DNA from: Isoperla grammatica
Lineage: Eukaryota; Arthropoda; Insecta; Plecoptera; Perlodidae
Direction of reading: 5' to 3'
Assembly: GCA_945910005.1 (NCBI GenBank)
Contig: OX246743.1
Coordinates: forward strand, 44,302,736 to 44,366,735
Length of the DNA: 64,000 bases
Within the stretch, counting starts at the first letter, position 1. Each line of letters starts with the position of its first letter. A program made the position numbers and the translations under genes. Below, piece by piece: positions 1 through 12,030 of this stretch. The notes below the pieces were generated by a model. That model ran no database searches. It saw only the letters and a program-made list of their open reading frames with translations, and had not been told where the DNA came from.

Positions 1-594
1 AACCAAGTCCCGGTTATCAAACACTTTTTTCAGTATGGAAATCTGTTTTAAGTTGTCGAAATCATTAATATGATTGCGTATACGGTTGATCCACATCTAA
101 TAGAAGAAAAAAACATACAACTTCCCTATTCGGATGATTCCATATTATTGTTCTGAGAGGAGGGGAGAGGAGGGGATAGGAAGGGAGCGAACAGAGAGAA
201 GGTTCAACCCGATCTATGGAATAATAACTCGAATCTAATATATGTGTCAAACTAAAACTCAATCCAGAGAAGGTATAATGAACTCGCTCAAGTTTATACA
301 TCGTCTATAGAAAAAAACTTGTTCAACTTTTCAACAAGTCGACAAGTAGCGAGTTTCAATCAGAGCCCGTTATCGTAATTACTGCAATAATGATTGGTTG
401 TTGTTGTTGTTGTGCCTCGTCGGTAGCACAGAAGACTTGTAACCAAAAGCTCGACTCAAGTAGAGAGTATTGCCTCGACATTCTATCTATACTGACATTC
501 AGAGCAGCACGATCTTGCATCACCAGCCTCGAGCATGTTTTCAAGTGTCCATAAACCACTCACTACAGAGCTGATTTTCATTACACAACCACTC

Positions 595-715
595 CACGCC
601 GGGTTATACGTTATCGCTACAACTCCCGCCCCAACCGGGACACGAACAAGAGACCTTCAGCACTGGAAGTGAGAACTAAACCGCGAGACCCCCACGACCC
701 CTCACTAGACTAGAA
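595..715 (-). repeat. Possible tRNA-derived SINE head
   Basis: Read on the minus strand there is a GCGGTTTAGTTCTC segment resembling an RNA polymerase III box A and, about 40 bases later, a TTGTTCGTGTCCC segment resembling box B. The match to the box B consensus is imperfect and no tail is visible, so this is a weak call. Confidence 0.3.
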
Positions 716-844
716 CACAGCCAAGATTTCTCCACGGGGTATTATTAGTAATATAATATATGTGTTTACTGTTTAGCTGCGTAGAAAGCTATTGGAAACT
801 GCCATGTATATTCAATACAATATACTATACAGAAGTGTATATAG

Positions 845-1045
845 ATGCCGGTGACGATAATGGTTATTGATGTTTTATGTATTGCCAATATACCATCCGA
901 GACGATGAGGGGTGTGATAGATGAAGAGAAAGGACAGTTACAAAACAAAGAAACACATGCTTTATGCGGGTTTCGAACCCACGTCCCTCCCTCCGTAGTA
1001 GCTTCAGACCTGCCGCATGAGCCACTACGGACTGCCAAAAAGTAG
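845..1045 (-). repeat. tRNA-derived SINE, family A, minus orientation
   Basis: On the minus strand the head starts near 1033 with TGGCTCATGCGG (box A) and carries GTGGGTTCGAAACCC (box B). The body that follows (TCTTCATCTATCACACCCCTCATCGTCTCG and onward, in shorter matching pieces) resembles the body after the tRNA-like head at 63250-63420 and the remnant near 30940-31000. A shared tRNA-like head plus a shared body is the hallmark of one SINE family. Confidence 0.55.
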
Positions 1046-1764
1046 GTAAATTATACATTATTTGCATGATTCAATACTCTTGACAACTCTTTAACGCAAG
1101 TAATTTCAGTGTGTAGCACAGAAATATCTAGATTTCATGCATGAATCTATTTCTAAACCCTTCTAATCTTATTATATTTATATTCTTCAACTTAAGATTT
1201 ACTAACATTCAAATCACTTTACTGCACTTGAATCAATCTATCGCTGAGATATTTTGATAGCATACATCAGTCTTTAATTTAACACAAAAGCAATCTTACA
1301 CGAGTATCTACTTACTACTGTCTTTTTAAAGAAATCGATTCCTTCTAAAAGAAAACAAAGGTTAGAAAAGTTTCTTCTTGGTCAATGTCTAACCAAACAG
1401 AACACACTAATCTAATCAACTGCCACTATTTGTTATCACAAGTCATTCTTATTGAGATAAATACAGATAATATTGAAATTCATAAATTAATCAAATAATA
1501 AATTGTGTTTCACCTTCGAGTAAGAACTTGTGGCAAAGAACCGAACCCGCTGGACAACCACATAAATAACTAATCTCAATCTCTCGTGGTTATGCCCGAT
1601 CGGCGATGTAGGGTGCAGATAAACCTCCCACGATTTACCTCTCTTTCACTTGTGGGTATTTGTAATGAAAAGAAGAAACTTCCAAGTACCATTTTACTTG
1701 CGCACAGAATCCCTGCATTCACCATTTGCGCAAAATCCTCGTACAAAAACCAGCTTCAGTCAGG

Positions 1765-1850
1765 GTCGTCGCGGTATAATATTATAGAGAATCGAACCGG
1801 CAACCTCCTGAACAAGTCACGACATTGAACCATCTCATCAGTCTCTCATA
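1765..1850 (-). repeat. SINE family C fragment (tRNA-like head), minus orientation
   Basis: The minus strand reads GATGGTTCAATGTCG followed by GAGGTTGCCGGTTCGATTC, matching box A and box B of the family C elements at 37195-37360 and 59728-59960. Only the head region is recognisable. Confidence 0.4.
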
Positions 1851-2332
1851 CACTCGGAGAAGACATTGACTGATTGAACGATTGTTTAAGGTCGAACTTT
1901 CGATCCCCGACAGGAATAGAAAACAACTCTGTACGACTTTTTATCTGTATCCATACGTTACGTACATTCGATCTTCACAAGATGAAGAAGCTCTACAAAG
2001 TCATCAGATATTTCGCGACCTTGACCTCATATCCACACCACGTGACATTAGTGCAAGTATAAACAATAATAACATAAAAGAGTGAAGTAATAAATCAATC
2101 TGGATGTGATTATATTATATAGTTCTAGCTAAGTGATAGAATACGACTACAAGTGAAGGCGTCGTGCCAAGTTGAAACGATAGTTGAAGGCATAATAGTT
2201 GCTTGCAAACGCCTTATTAAAGAGAATGTGCACAATACTTGTTGCCTATCATCAAGTACTCTCGACATAAAGCCATTAATAACTGAGCACATACAACATT
2301 AACTTCTTTAACAATAATGTACACGTAATATA

Positions 2333-2365
<33 letters not shown>

Positions 2366-2381
2366 AAAGAGAAAGAAAAAA
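2333..2381. repeat. (GAAA)n microsatellite
   Basis: A run of GAAA units that becomes irregular (AAGAGAAAGAAAA) at its right end. Confidence 0.9.
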
Positions 2382-3295
2382 CAAGTCTCTATCCAGGTTT
2401 GACCCAACAACCGCTTACCGTCGCTCCTAATCACTATTAACGCCTCCTCCTCCCCACCCCCCCTCGAAATTAAATTGCTAGTTACGCCGCCACTGCTACA
2501 TGAGAATATACGTTTATGCTGAGATGAGTGTTAAAATGATGTGCACGATAAACGTGTAAATCTATTCAAGCACCGCAGTATTCACTCTACGCTGTAACCA
2601 CAGACAGATTATAAGATTTACAAGTTGTATACGTGCAGACTATTTAACGAAGTTTTGTTTATATTATAAGCTATCAACTCTTGAAATGAAACGTTATTAA
2701 AGTATGATGATTACTTTAAAGCAGATCTCCACCACAGGTCTTTTCATTTCTACACACATTATATTATCCATTTACAGCTCACGTATCCACGATTATACGT
2801 TGCAAACACTGCAATCTTTGGTCATCCTCTATACTATATTTCCCCTTCACTTTCGCTACAATTATAAATAAGTATCTATGCAATCAGATTTCGAAATGAC
2901 GGATCTTGCTAGTCTAGTTCAGAGTTTATACTTATACAAAAATATATTTCCCGACCGACACCAGACTTGTCTTGAAGTGAAGAAGAATCATGTGTCTTGT
3001 AAGGTAGGTAAGGTAACCATATACATATTGCTGATAAATCTAATATTAACGTTTTATACAGTAACAAACTCAATGCTAGAACGGATGATAATAAATAAGC
3101 ATATATATATATAGAACAAGGCTGATCACAACTAGTACTCATTACAGATTCAAAGACCTTCTCGCGCGGGAAAAACAATCATAATCTTATAAAAAGCATT
3201 CTATCCGCTTTATACTAGATATATGCGTGATCCAACATAGCAATTATTAATTGAGTACACCTAATATCGATAGAACTTATTATCATTCAGCTCTA

Positions 3296-3400
3296 CATCC
3301 AGCGTAGTTCTGCGTCTGCGTTCCAGGTTCGACTCCTGTCGTGGCCATACATGCAGATATGTCTTCTCATCTTCGTGTATATGTCCCACTCATTGTGTCG
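3296..3400 (+). repeat. tRNA-like SINE fragment
   Basis: CAGGTTCGACTCCTG fits a pol III box B inside a short stem, followed by TCTTCTCATCTTCG, which resembles the start of the family A body. Box A is poorly preserved. Confidence 0.35.
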
Positions 3401-3639
3401 ACAGCATAGTTACTAGTTAGTCGTTATCAAGGCAAAACATGATAATAATAATAATCGGTAAGGTCAAGATCAACATTGTTAATAGGCTACCTGTATAATA
3501 ATGGCTTCCTACTGAATAATTACTACAGTAGTGTGCATTACTTGGGTTTAAGTCACAACCGGTGCCGGTACTGATTCTACACCAATTGTCACGAGATGAC
3601 GATTGGGCCACTTCGATTACTAAGGTGTAAAAAAACGCC

Positions 3640-3750
3640 ACAAGACATCCACACCTAAGCCAGCCAGGATTCGAACCTGGAATGCTGGATCTGGAACCAC
3701 ACCAACATCCCCCGTTGGGCTCACGAGGGCTCTTACTGCGGCTCGACCCA
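3640..3750 (-). repeat. tRNA-like SINE fragment, minus orientation
   Basis: The minus strand contains CCAGGTTCGAATCCTGG, a good box B within a T-arm-like stem, preceded by GTGAGCCCAACGGGG as a possible box A. A functional tRNA is not supported because the acceptor ends do not pair convincingly. Confidence 0.4.
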
Positions 3751-3959
3751 AGAACTCTCGACTTGTGAATGAATGGTGCTCAAATTTAAAACTCTTCGAG
3801 TTGTCTGTTAGGACGTTAAAAAACTGTAGTAGCCTACTAAAATATTATGTTCACTGACTGTAAATAAAGTGAATCAAAAGTAATTTATTGTCCCACATCC
3901 AAGGTCAATGTACTCTTATTGTGAGAATACCAGTAGGTGTGTATTATAAAAACACTAGT

Positions 3960-3978
3960 GCACACACACACACACACA
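3960..3978. repeat. (CA)n microsatellite
   Basis: Short uninterrupted CA run. Confidence 0.85.
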
Positions 3979-4749
3979 TCCGCATTGACTATGTTAAACT
4001 GTGAATTGCACGGACGGAAGTAAAGCAACTTATAATAATACCGTAATTAAGAAGCTCGATGTACCAACACGCTAGATGGCCAATTACGGTATAATGTAAT
4101 ATCATCATCATTATTGCACAATGTTAAGGTAGGTTAATAACAGCTTTCGCTTGTGGTCCTACTTACTAAACTTCAAGGTCAAGAACAACAATAATAACAA
4201 GAAAATGAATCGTTACACTTGCGACAAATTCGAACAGCCGAGGATTTTCACACTTTCATTCACGTTTAAATAAGTTAATTTTTCACATAAAATAATACAA
4301 AATTCTTCACTTTTTCACTCGGAAACAGCTGTTCAACAAACGTTTACGACATTATTTTTAGAATCTACTCAAGGAAATAAGGAATAAAACTGCAAAATTG
4401 CAACAATGAGCTGCCAATCGAACGCACCGTTTTTCGCGCAGATCGCAGGTTTTTGTATTGCACCTGGCGAAAGCCCCGCTTGGTTATTAAAATACTTTGC
4501 GGATTACATTGTTCTGCCTCAACAGTAGAGTAGGTATCTACTTGAAGGCCAACAACCTATGTGCATTATGCAAGGATACCATTTACAAATCACACTATAA
4601 ATAACCTCCTGGCCACAAGTATTTATAGCGTACCCGGAACAGGGTCGTAATATATTCCCACTTTCAGACATATTTCAGACGAGAATAGTCTGTCTGTACC
4701 ATATCGACAAGTGTTTCCCGTGGGTATGTTTTTGTGTTGGTAGTACTGT

Positions 4750-4945
4750 GTGGCTCGTTGGTATTCCTGCTTCCAATGCAGATGGTCCAGGGTTCAAATC
4801 CCGGTTCGGAAATGGGTTTTTAACTTAGGAATCAATGTGATACTGGTGTGTGTAGAGCCGTCATAACAACGAAGCACATACATGGGTTATATATCCTCCA
4901 TTGAAATTCAATTCTTGGAACTGAGTGGGTAGACTATAAATACAA
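4750..4945 (+). repeat. tRNA-derived SINE, family B
   Basis: The head has TGGCTCGTTGG (box A) and CAGGGTTCAAATCCCG (box B). About 110 bases later comes the family tail, here decayed: TGGAACTGAGTGGGTAGACT followed by a TATTTATTTTATTT stretch. The same tail (ACTGAAAATCAGTTCTTG then ACTGAGTGGGTA) recurs at 26780-26830, 53139-53180 and 57058-57100, and in reverse at 7424-7921. Confidence 0.6.
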
Positions 4946-6363
4946 ATGTATTTATTTTATTTGAAGACCCTGGGATTACATGCTTACATTGTTGATGTAG
5001 AGACAATTGTACAATCTTTATCCTATTCCTCTGACATCAGTACAACGTCGAATATAACACCATCTCTCTCCAAGGCCCGTTGATGGAACATTGCGCGTTC
5101 CCTTGTGTTTATATCGAGCAAATGGCAAGTGTTATTTACTTGACACGGCACGGCCACGCGTGACACCAAATGACGCAAACTCACCGTGTCACGCTCGTGA
5201 CGTCATGACTCCCTCGCGCGATCACGATGACAGGTCCACTTGTTGTGGTTATTTCGTTTATTTATTACATTGTTTTACGAAAAAAGAAACAAAGAAAAAC
5301 CTCGCGCTAAAACAGTGGCGAGGTACAAGGATCTTTCTAAATACCGTAACTTATTGTTAAATTAGTAAACTATGGAGAATTTTGGACACTTGGTAATTTG
5401 TTTTCCCTGTTTTCTAATACATATACATTTACATATCTCAGACTGTGGCTTGGATTTTGTATTGCTAACGGTGGTGAGGCTAGCACACATCCTAGACTAG
5501 AGGTATACCTAAATGAACAGGGATAAATTAGAATAAAGTATTGTGTGGAATTAGTAGAGTTGGGGAGGGGGTACTGACAATATTTTACATTATTGTAAAC
5601 ATGATTCGATAGTACCAGACACGTTTTATTCAAAACAGTTCTCCTTGTTTGTTAGGACAATCCACCGTTGTGCCTGGGGAATGTCCGTGCATCCACAAGT
5701 TAGCATTTCATTTTCTAGCAAGATTAACAATAAGCCTAGGCCTACCACTACACATCCTAAAATTATATGTTGTCAATCGATCAAAGTATCGTGTGTGTAA
5801 GCTTCAAAATCCCATGAGAGTATGCCTACCCTACCGCCTACCCGAATCTAGGACCTAGCCCTGTTTACGTCCAACCAATCAATACATGGCCATGCCATTG
5901 TTATCCCCACAGACAAAATTGTAATGCACTCAAAACGGTTGGTCGATTAATGTAAGTTATATCACAATTAGATTATGACGAAAGAATATTTCAGTAAGAA
6001 TATCGAACGTGATCAAATCTAGGCTACAGCAAAAATCATATGCCTAGGGCCCAAAACCCTGCCATGTCTGCAGAATCCACCATTTCACTGACAGATTGTC
6101 GTTTTCGGTTAAATTTGAAGGCTTAATTAGTGTCAATGGCCCTACATAAACTTGGAGATGTAGTCAATTACATAACTGCCTAGATTTGCAACACTTACGC
6201 AAAGTAAATACACGCAAAGATAATCGTTGCTAGTTTGAGAGTAATCATAACCTCACCCTAGACAAGCGTAGGCCTACTTGCCTCCGTTTTACAACGACCA
6301 TACTACGCTTATAATGAAACAATAAATATAGAAAACACACGTGTGAATACCAAGAAAACTTAC

Positions 6364-6424
6364 CATTCTTTGGTAAACTCCTTATCACATTTACAGCTGC
6401 ACGAAATTTCTCTTCTATGCTCAT
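6364..6424 (-). CDS. ACBD4/5-like acyl-CoA-binding domain protein, first coding exon
   Basis: Reading leftwards from an ATG whose first base is 6424, this short exon encodes 20 residues, MSIEEKF then RAAVNVIRSLPKN, and ends one base into the next codon (G) at 6364. The intron opens with a strong donor, GTAAGT. The peptide fits the amino end of the acyl-CoA-binding (ACBP) domain in the ACBD4/ACBD5 class, where a pattern of the type F-x-A-A-V-x-V-I-x-x-L-P-K-N-G is conserved. Proteins of this class bind long-chain acyl-CoA; ACBD5 is a tail-anchored protein of peroxisomes that tethers them to the ER through VAP proteins. The acyl-CoA-contacting residues and any tail anchor would be in later exons, which I could not find in the window. 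Upstream (6430-6560) is a GC-richer stretch that could hold the promoter. ACBD4 and ACBD5 cannot be told apart from this exon. The identification rests on a short peptide and a well-placed splice site. Confidence 0.75.
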
Positions 6425-6693
6425 AATTCCTTAGGAAAAACTGATAAAACCACTCACACTGATCAGCTGGTTGGCTAAACACTGACGCATTTTCGAGCAA
6501 CAACACGCGCCGTTGCGCGCCTGGCGGCGAGGAACGGAACCAACTGATAGAGTGCCACGTGACTTGTGAGGCTCATGCGAGGTGGGAGAACGTGTCAACA
6601 AAGGACAACAACAAACGTGTTACCCAACAACACAGCGTGTCATTTCTTTACTCACGTTTTCCCGATTCATCCATGGGTTTCCTCATGTCTACC
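6425..6693. promoter_or_regulatory. Probable 5' flank/promoter region of the ACBD4/5-like gene
   Basis: The sequence immediately upstream of the minus-strand ATG contains a CpG-rich patch at about 6495-6545 (ACACGCGCCGTTGCGCGCC region) that stands out from the AT-rich surroundings. No TATA box at a convincing distance is visible on the minus strand, so the start site is not placed. Confidence 0.3.
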
Positions 6694-7361
6694 CAGTGGC
6701 GTATCCAAGGGGGGGGTTATGGGGTTCAAACCCCCCCCCATGCAAAAAAAAAAAAAAAAAAAAAATACATGCGGAGAGAAGGAAGGATAGGAGGAGGGAA
6801 GAGGAAACTACTATTTAGATTATTGTTAAATAACATACTCAACCGTTAAATCATACGACTTTGGGTTCTTGGTCGTCAGGAAGAGCTGCCTAGGACCTAT
6901 TGTCTCCCGGGGACAATCGGAAAAGAAGTTTGAGGAATGGGACAAGTTGGAGGAATATATTTAAAAATGCTAATGGGTGCTAGGGCCTAGGGGTCAGGGA
7001 GTTACTCTTCTCTCTCCTCTTACGATTGGCACTGCGTATAAGAAACTACATTGAATTTAACTACATTGAACTACAACACTACCAGTTACGAGGAGACTTG
7101 CCAACAATTATTAAAATAAAAAATATAGGAAAGAATTTTATTTTTGCAGTAATTTTGTTGCTCTGTGACTGGGTTTTTAATTTTTTTTTTAGTCATTCTT
7201 ACATTCTCTTCAACCTATTTTATGACATTTTCTTATTCTGAAACGTGTTTCCAGGCGTTTAAAACGTCATAAATGAAGAAAAAAAATTGGCCTCCGGCGG
7301 CTGCCCCTGCCTGCTTGGGATGCTCGACCCCCCCCATTGTCAATTCCTGGATACGCCACTG
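6694..7361. mobile_element. Non-autonomous hAT-type element (MITE), copy 1
   Basis: The element starts CAGTGGCGTATCCA and ends TGGATACGCCACTG, giving perfect inverted termini of 14 bases. It is flanked by a perfect 8-bp duplication, TGTCTACC, at 6686-6693 and 7362-7369. CAGTGGCG termini with 8-bp target duplications are typical of the hAT superfamily. The 668-bp body has a G run next to the left terminus and C runs near both ends, an A run at about 6743-6764, and no transposase reading frame, so it must have moved using a transposase encoded elsewhere. Confidence 0.9.
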
Positions 7362-7423
7362 TGTCTACCTATACTTTTGCTTTTATCAAACTTCTCATTA
7401 CCGTGGTGTGCTTTCCTAAGTCC

Positions 7424-7921
7424 TTTGTATTCATAAATAAATAAATAAATAAATAAACATCTATTTACTGTCATCCCGTTCAGTGGCGTATACACGGGGG
7501 GGAGGGGACAAACCCCCCCCCCCCCCTTTTGCAAAAGAAACACGAAAAATTACCGTTTACATTTCAATAGTCAATAGACAGTCAGATGCTTTACTTTATA
7601 ATTATTGTCTATTGTAATTAAAAGCAAAAGCAATACGAAAAATATGCAAATTATTGATTGAGGTTCCTTTTATTAGTGGTGCTAAGGAAAAAATGTGTTG
7701 CGAGAAATTGAGTTATCTTGTTTCAGTTGGCCGCTGTAAAACGCACAGATTTGCATTAAAATTACCTTGACGAGAATTTTTTCGGGGGGCAAGCCCCCCG
7801 AAACCCCAATTATGTTCCGGCTCCGCTTTCTATAATATGGGTTGAAAACCCCCCCCTTTCCCAATTCCTGGATACGCCACTGATCCCGTTCAGTTATAAG
7901 AACTGATTTTCAGTACGTGAC
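7424..7921 (-). repeat. SINE family B tail, minus orientation, split by a hAT MITE
   Basis: Removing the element at 7481-7882 and one copy of its duplication leaves, on the minus strand, ACTGAAAATCAGTTCTTATA followed by ACTGAACGGGATGACA and a TATTTATTTATT run. This is the family B tail (ACTGAAAATCAGTTCTTG, ACTGAGTGGG, TTTA repeat). The SINE is therefore the older insertion. Confidence 0.65.
7481..7882. mobile_element. Non-autonomous hAT-type element (MITE), copy 2
   Basis: This 402-bp element has termini CAGTGGCGTATACACG and CTGGATACGCCACTG, in the same family as the element at 6694-7361. The perfect 8-bp duplication ATCCCGTT is at 7473-7480 and 7883-7890. Its right end shares AATTCCTGGATACGCCACTG with copy 1. 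It carries G/C homopolymer tracts and a GGGGGGCAAGCCCCCC hairpin at about 7784-7799, and no transposase gene. Confidence 0.9.
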
Positions 7922-10845
7922 ATTACATTTTTTTTTCTTTTATGTGCTCAAAATCCATAACATTTATAATAAGATCGTGATTATGCTTTGCTTGGCAAAG
8001 TCGGGTGAGTGTGACCCTAACCTAATGACATTGTGTCACTTGCGTGGTGACCCTGGTGAACTGACATATTAACTGTCACGTGTTTCGTGATAGATAAGCA
8101 ACGTTTGGAACGTTTTCGCACATCGTAGATTCTTTGGAAACATATAATAATATAGAGATAATTCATAGAGATATAATATTAATTCATTTAATTGTAGTAG
8201 AGAGAAACGCAGAGAAACTCATCCCTTTTATTATAATTGTATTTGGAAAGAATAAATTAAAAATAAGTACGTTTGTATCGAGATATATTGTATCAGCCAG
8301 TGGAGTGGGAACCTTGGTGGAGAACATGACAGAAAGGTTTTGGAAGGGTTGGAATTGGAGCTCATGTTTTGAATTACTTCTTTTTATATTGTTACAAGTA
8401 TTAATATTAGTAAAATGTGTATATGATACAAACATTGTGAACAGCCACATTTGCCACTGTTTCCCAATTCCTCAGCCTGTAAAATTTAGCTGTGCGAAAA
8501 GTTGCTAAACAAACATTACCGTAAAACATTTATGCAGATAAATCAATCAACAACAAAAAATAATCATATCTAGGACTTTTGTACTAACTAACAAACAAAA
8601 TGCTAACGTTCAGAATCGCCATAAAGAAACATATTGGTAATTATTATGTGTAGAGCAACGATAGAACTCGTAATTTCCGCCTCCACAAACACCATGCAAA
8701 GATGGAGACAAATCTATTGCCAGTAACTCGGCAGTGCAATTAATCATGAATGACTGAGTGATAACTATTGCATTACGCTAATTATCACAAGGAAGAGTTG
8801 CGCTATGACGTAACACATACAAACACCACGAGAACTGCAATACAGCATAGACACGCATGCATGTCTTATCAAGATATGATTGTATTTATTAATTAATTAG
8901 CGTTGCACAATACCTTATTATCTAATTAGCGAGGTTAAAAACTGAAATACAACTTGGGGCGGACCTCAAGGTGTATTGAACTCATACCCTGGAGATATAA
9001 TTATTTTAAAAATATGTTAATTGATTACCATTATGCAATAAATAATCATACAAGCAGCCTTGAAGAAAGAATGAAGAGTTGAAATTTTATTTGGGTTTTA
9101 TTCAATGTTTAAAACATATATTTGTCAATTTAAAAAAATTAAATATAAATTTGAGACTTGTTATGCACGTAAACAAATATATTTTGAACATTTCCTACGG
9201 TTTTTTAAGACAAAGTTCAAAAACGAGTAGTCACGTATTATATGTGTTTATTGAATATTGAATAGCTTAAATTATAGACAAAGTTGTGTTAAAATATAAA
9301 CAAACATGTTAAAATGTAATTGTCAACTCACAACTTATCGTAGGTCTACCAAAATGTGAGGAAATTATCATATCGCCAACTTTTCATAATTATATTTCTG
9401 TTTAATTCGTATTCTTCTATTTTTATAATACATTTATAGCAATTTACATACTTCGAAATTCGAATTATAATAATGAACTATACAACAATACAATACACAT
9501 TAGTGGTCCACGCCAACCAACCATCTTTCAGACTAGAGTGTTTGTATGCTAGATTAATAATGGTTGGCCACTTTGTTTTTATAACTCGCAGCACCCAACA
9601 CTGATCGCCTAGTGGCCTGGCCGGCTGAGATCATGATCGTGTCCAAGCCTCACACAGACAACCTTCAAAACAAGAGTACCGGTTGAGTTCGTTATTAAAG
9701 GCTGCAAAAACCCAGGGGAACCGGAATCTGAGGTTTTTGTTGCATAAGCGTCAAGGATAATCTACCAAACAGCACGTACACCCTAAACATATTATGAAGT
9801 GTTGCCGAATGTTATTAAATATTGTCTACATAAACAGTTTATAAAAAAAAAATGAACAGGTAAAATTAAATAAATAAATATATTACTATACTGAGAGTAA
9901 TTTTACAATTGAAAGTAGTTCCAACTATACTTCAAAATCGTCTCGATTAGCCAAGTTTCAAAAATATGAGACGTTAAGCCCAAATATTAATCAATCAATC
10001 TACACTTTAGATGGGGGAAATTGAAGCCGGTAATATTTCTGAAAATTACCAATATAATAGTAAATAAGTTGTCTGTAATTTTTACGAAGAAAAGTGCAAC
10101 CACGAGGTATGTTACTATTGCGATAACTGTGGTGCAACCGTGCAACTGCTCTCATTTTCCAATATTGTTTAACATAGATTCCTGAGATATGAGAAAAGAT
10201 TATACTTTCGCAGGGTTTTTCTACTTAGTTCTATTTTCCAACTTTCCCTTCGATTATGCATTATTAAATACATTTCTTTATGCATCGAAACATGTCTTCT
10301 TGGACTACTAAACGATTCCGCACTTGTATTGCATTTAATAATGACTTGCAGCTTCATTAGAAGAACCCGCAAGTGGCGAGAGAGAGAGAGCTCAGTTGGG
10401 TTGGTGAGTTGCGGGTTGCCTGACAACGATATCACAGGCGCTCTGTCAAGTGCAGCGACCTCGTGGCGACAGTTTGAACCTAGCTTACTACCGCGCGCAT
10501 TTCAAAACATTTCAAATGCCCATGACAGGAGTATCATGATTAATAATTAATTAATTAATGCACATCACATAATATTTAATATAAAACATCATGAGTGTCT
10601 ATTAGTGAGTATTTGGTGTTTTAAGACGTACTCGCTCGACAGTTGCAGCTAAGTCATAAAGCATCGGCCAAATCAACTCCATGGTACGTCTAGGGTCGTC
10701 ATGAGCGAATCCAAAAAAGTGGGTGGCGTGGAGGGTTAAGGGCTTTTAGGGGGCGTGGGGGGTTGGTGGGCGTTTGGAACGTAAAGAGGGTTTGAAAGTA
10801 TGTATAGTAGAAGACGCGAGAATTTAGAAAGAGCAGCATTAGCCT

Positions 10846-10950
10846 TAGGATGAGAAAAACCTTGTAAAAATCCTTCAGATCAGGATTGCCGGTGGCCGAT
10901 ATCGAGCCGGTGACCTCCCTGAGCCACCTCTATCGGTAGTAGTGTGATAG
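10846..10950 (-). repeat. SINE family C fragment, minus orientation
   Basis: The plus strand reads CCTTCAGATCAGGATTGCCGG then GAGCCGGTGACCTCCCTGAG and CCACCTCTATCGGTAG, the reverse complement of the family C tRNA-like head and the start of its body (compare 61835-62010). Confidence 0.55.
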
Positions 10951-11084
10951 AGTGATAGATCGCGCTGGTGGTCGTGTTACTGCTCCACGTACGACGTCAC
11001 CGACGCCGTGATACCAGGCAACACACACAACACTAGTGTACGGCAGGTTGCCTAGTTCAACGCCTGACACTCGCTAACGTGTCG

Positions 11085-11170
11085 GACTAGAAGACGGTCC
11101 CACTTACCGACATTGATAGCAGCACAAGACAAGGTTGTGGGTTCGATGCCGGTCACTGGCAGATCTGACC
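11085..11170 (+). repeat. tRNA-like SINE head
   Basis: GTGGGTTCGATGCCGGTCAC matches pol III box B; CTAACGTGTCGGACTAGAAG may be a degraded box A. No closely matching body was found elsewhere in the window. Confidence 0.4.
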
Positions 11171-11997
11171 TCGGTCGCAAGAAGAGTGCTGGGGTTTCAA
11201 CCCTCTCCCATTCACATAAATGTACGTGAATGTATGTGAATTGTGAATGTAAATGTATGTAAACGCACCGTTCAGTCTTCAGGAACAACTTTAGACGTTC
11301 ACCATGAAATATTCCGTACTTGAAAATACCCATTCATAGCAATTGCATAATATTGATACAATTTGAAGAAATTATTTGTGTTTTCCTGGGGGGCTATCGC
11401 CCCCCGAACTCCCGCCATTTTAATCAAAAGTTTGCTAAAAAAAAAACACACAATAAAATGTAAATAAAACCCATGAAGGAATCGGAACAACGTGAGGAAA
11501 AAAATGACACGCGGTCGTATACAATCACCGAAGAGCAACAACCAATCAAAAGCCAAAAAGAACCACTTCTCTTCCCGCCTTGAATCTTCGGTTTCTACAT
11601 CGGTAACCGCCGTTCCTTGGTGTACAAACTGTGCGTGAACGGGGCCTACTACCATCTTACATGTGCGCAGGTGCGGCATGTTGTTATACGGCGAAACAAT
11701 AGCACAGCCACACTCTGTATTAACACAATCGGATGGTTTTTACATCGACGAGAGACTTTAATAATATCACAGCCGTGAGTGAGACGTGGTAGAGTATCGC
11801 GTTATACAGAAAGAAGGGTGCACGACTGCATGTACGCCAAGCGTTTGGCAGACAGCGACTCCGTACAGAAACTCAAAATGTGGAGTGGTTCTTCAAAGAT
11901 CCCAAACGTTTACTAGTTCAAACTTTACGTTAGGTCTTGCTCTCCCACTCTCAAATAATCCATAATCATATTCACCTCCCCCCACCCCTCTCCCCAC

Positions 11998-12030
11998 CCC
12001 ACCACCACCACCACCACCACCACCACCAAC
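11998..12030. repeat. (ACC)n microsatellite
   Basis: Ten consecutive ACC triplets. Confidence 0.9.

Larger units (their letters stand above)
1..6363. other. Gene-poor left flank, probably intron 1 of the minus-strand ACBD4/5-like gene plus repeats
   Basis: No exon could be recognised here on either strand. The stretch holds several tRNA-like SINE fragments (listed separately), a GAAA microsatellite, a CA run and AT-rich unique sequence. Because the only recognised exon to the right (6364-6424, minus) ends in a splice donor pointing left, this stretch is most simply the beginning of its first intron. I looked for the expected second exon of the acyl-CoA-binding domain (the K-F-Y and Y-K-Q-A-T regions) in reverse complement and did not find it. 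Confidence 0.4.

Noticed and set aside
11299..11679. 126-codon minus-strand frame with phenylalanine-rich middle
   Set aside because: Spans a GGGGGGCTATCGCCCCCC hairpin of transposon type and an A run; no family resemblance.
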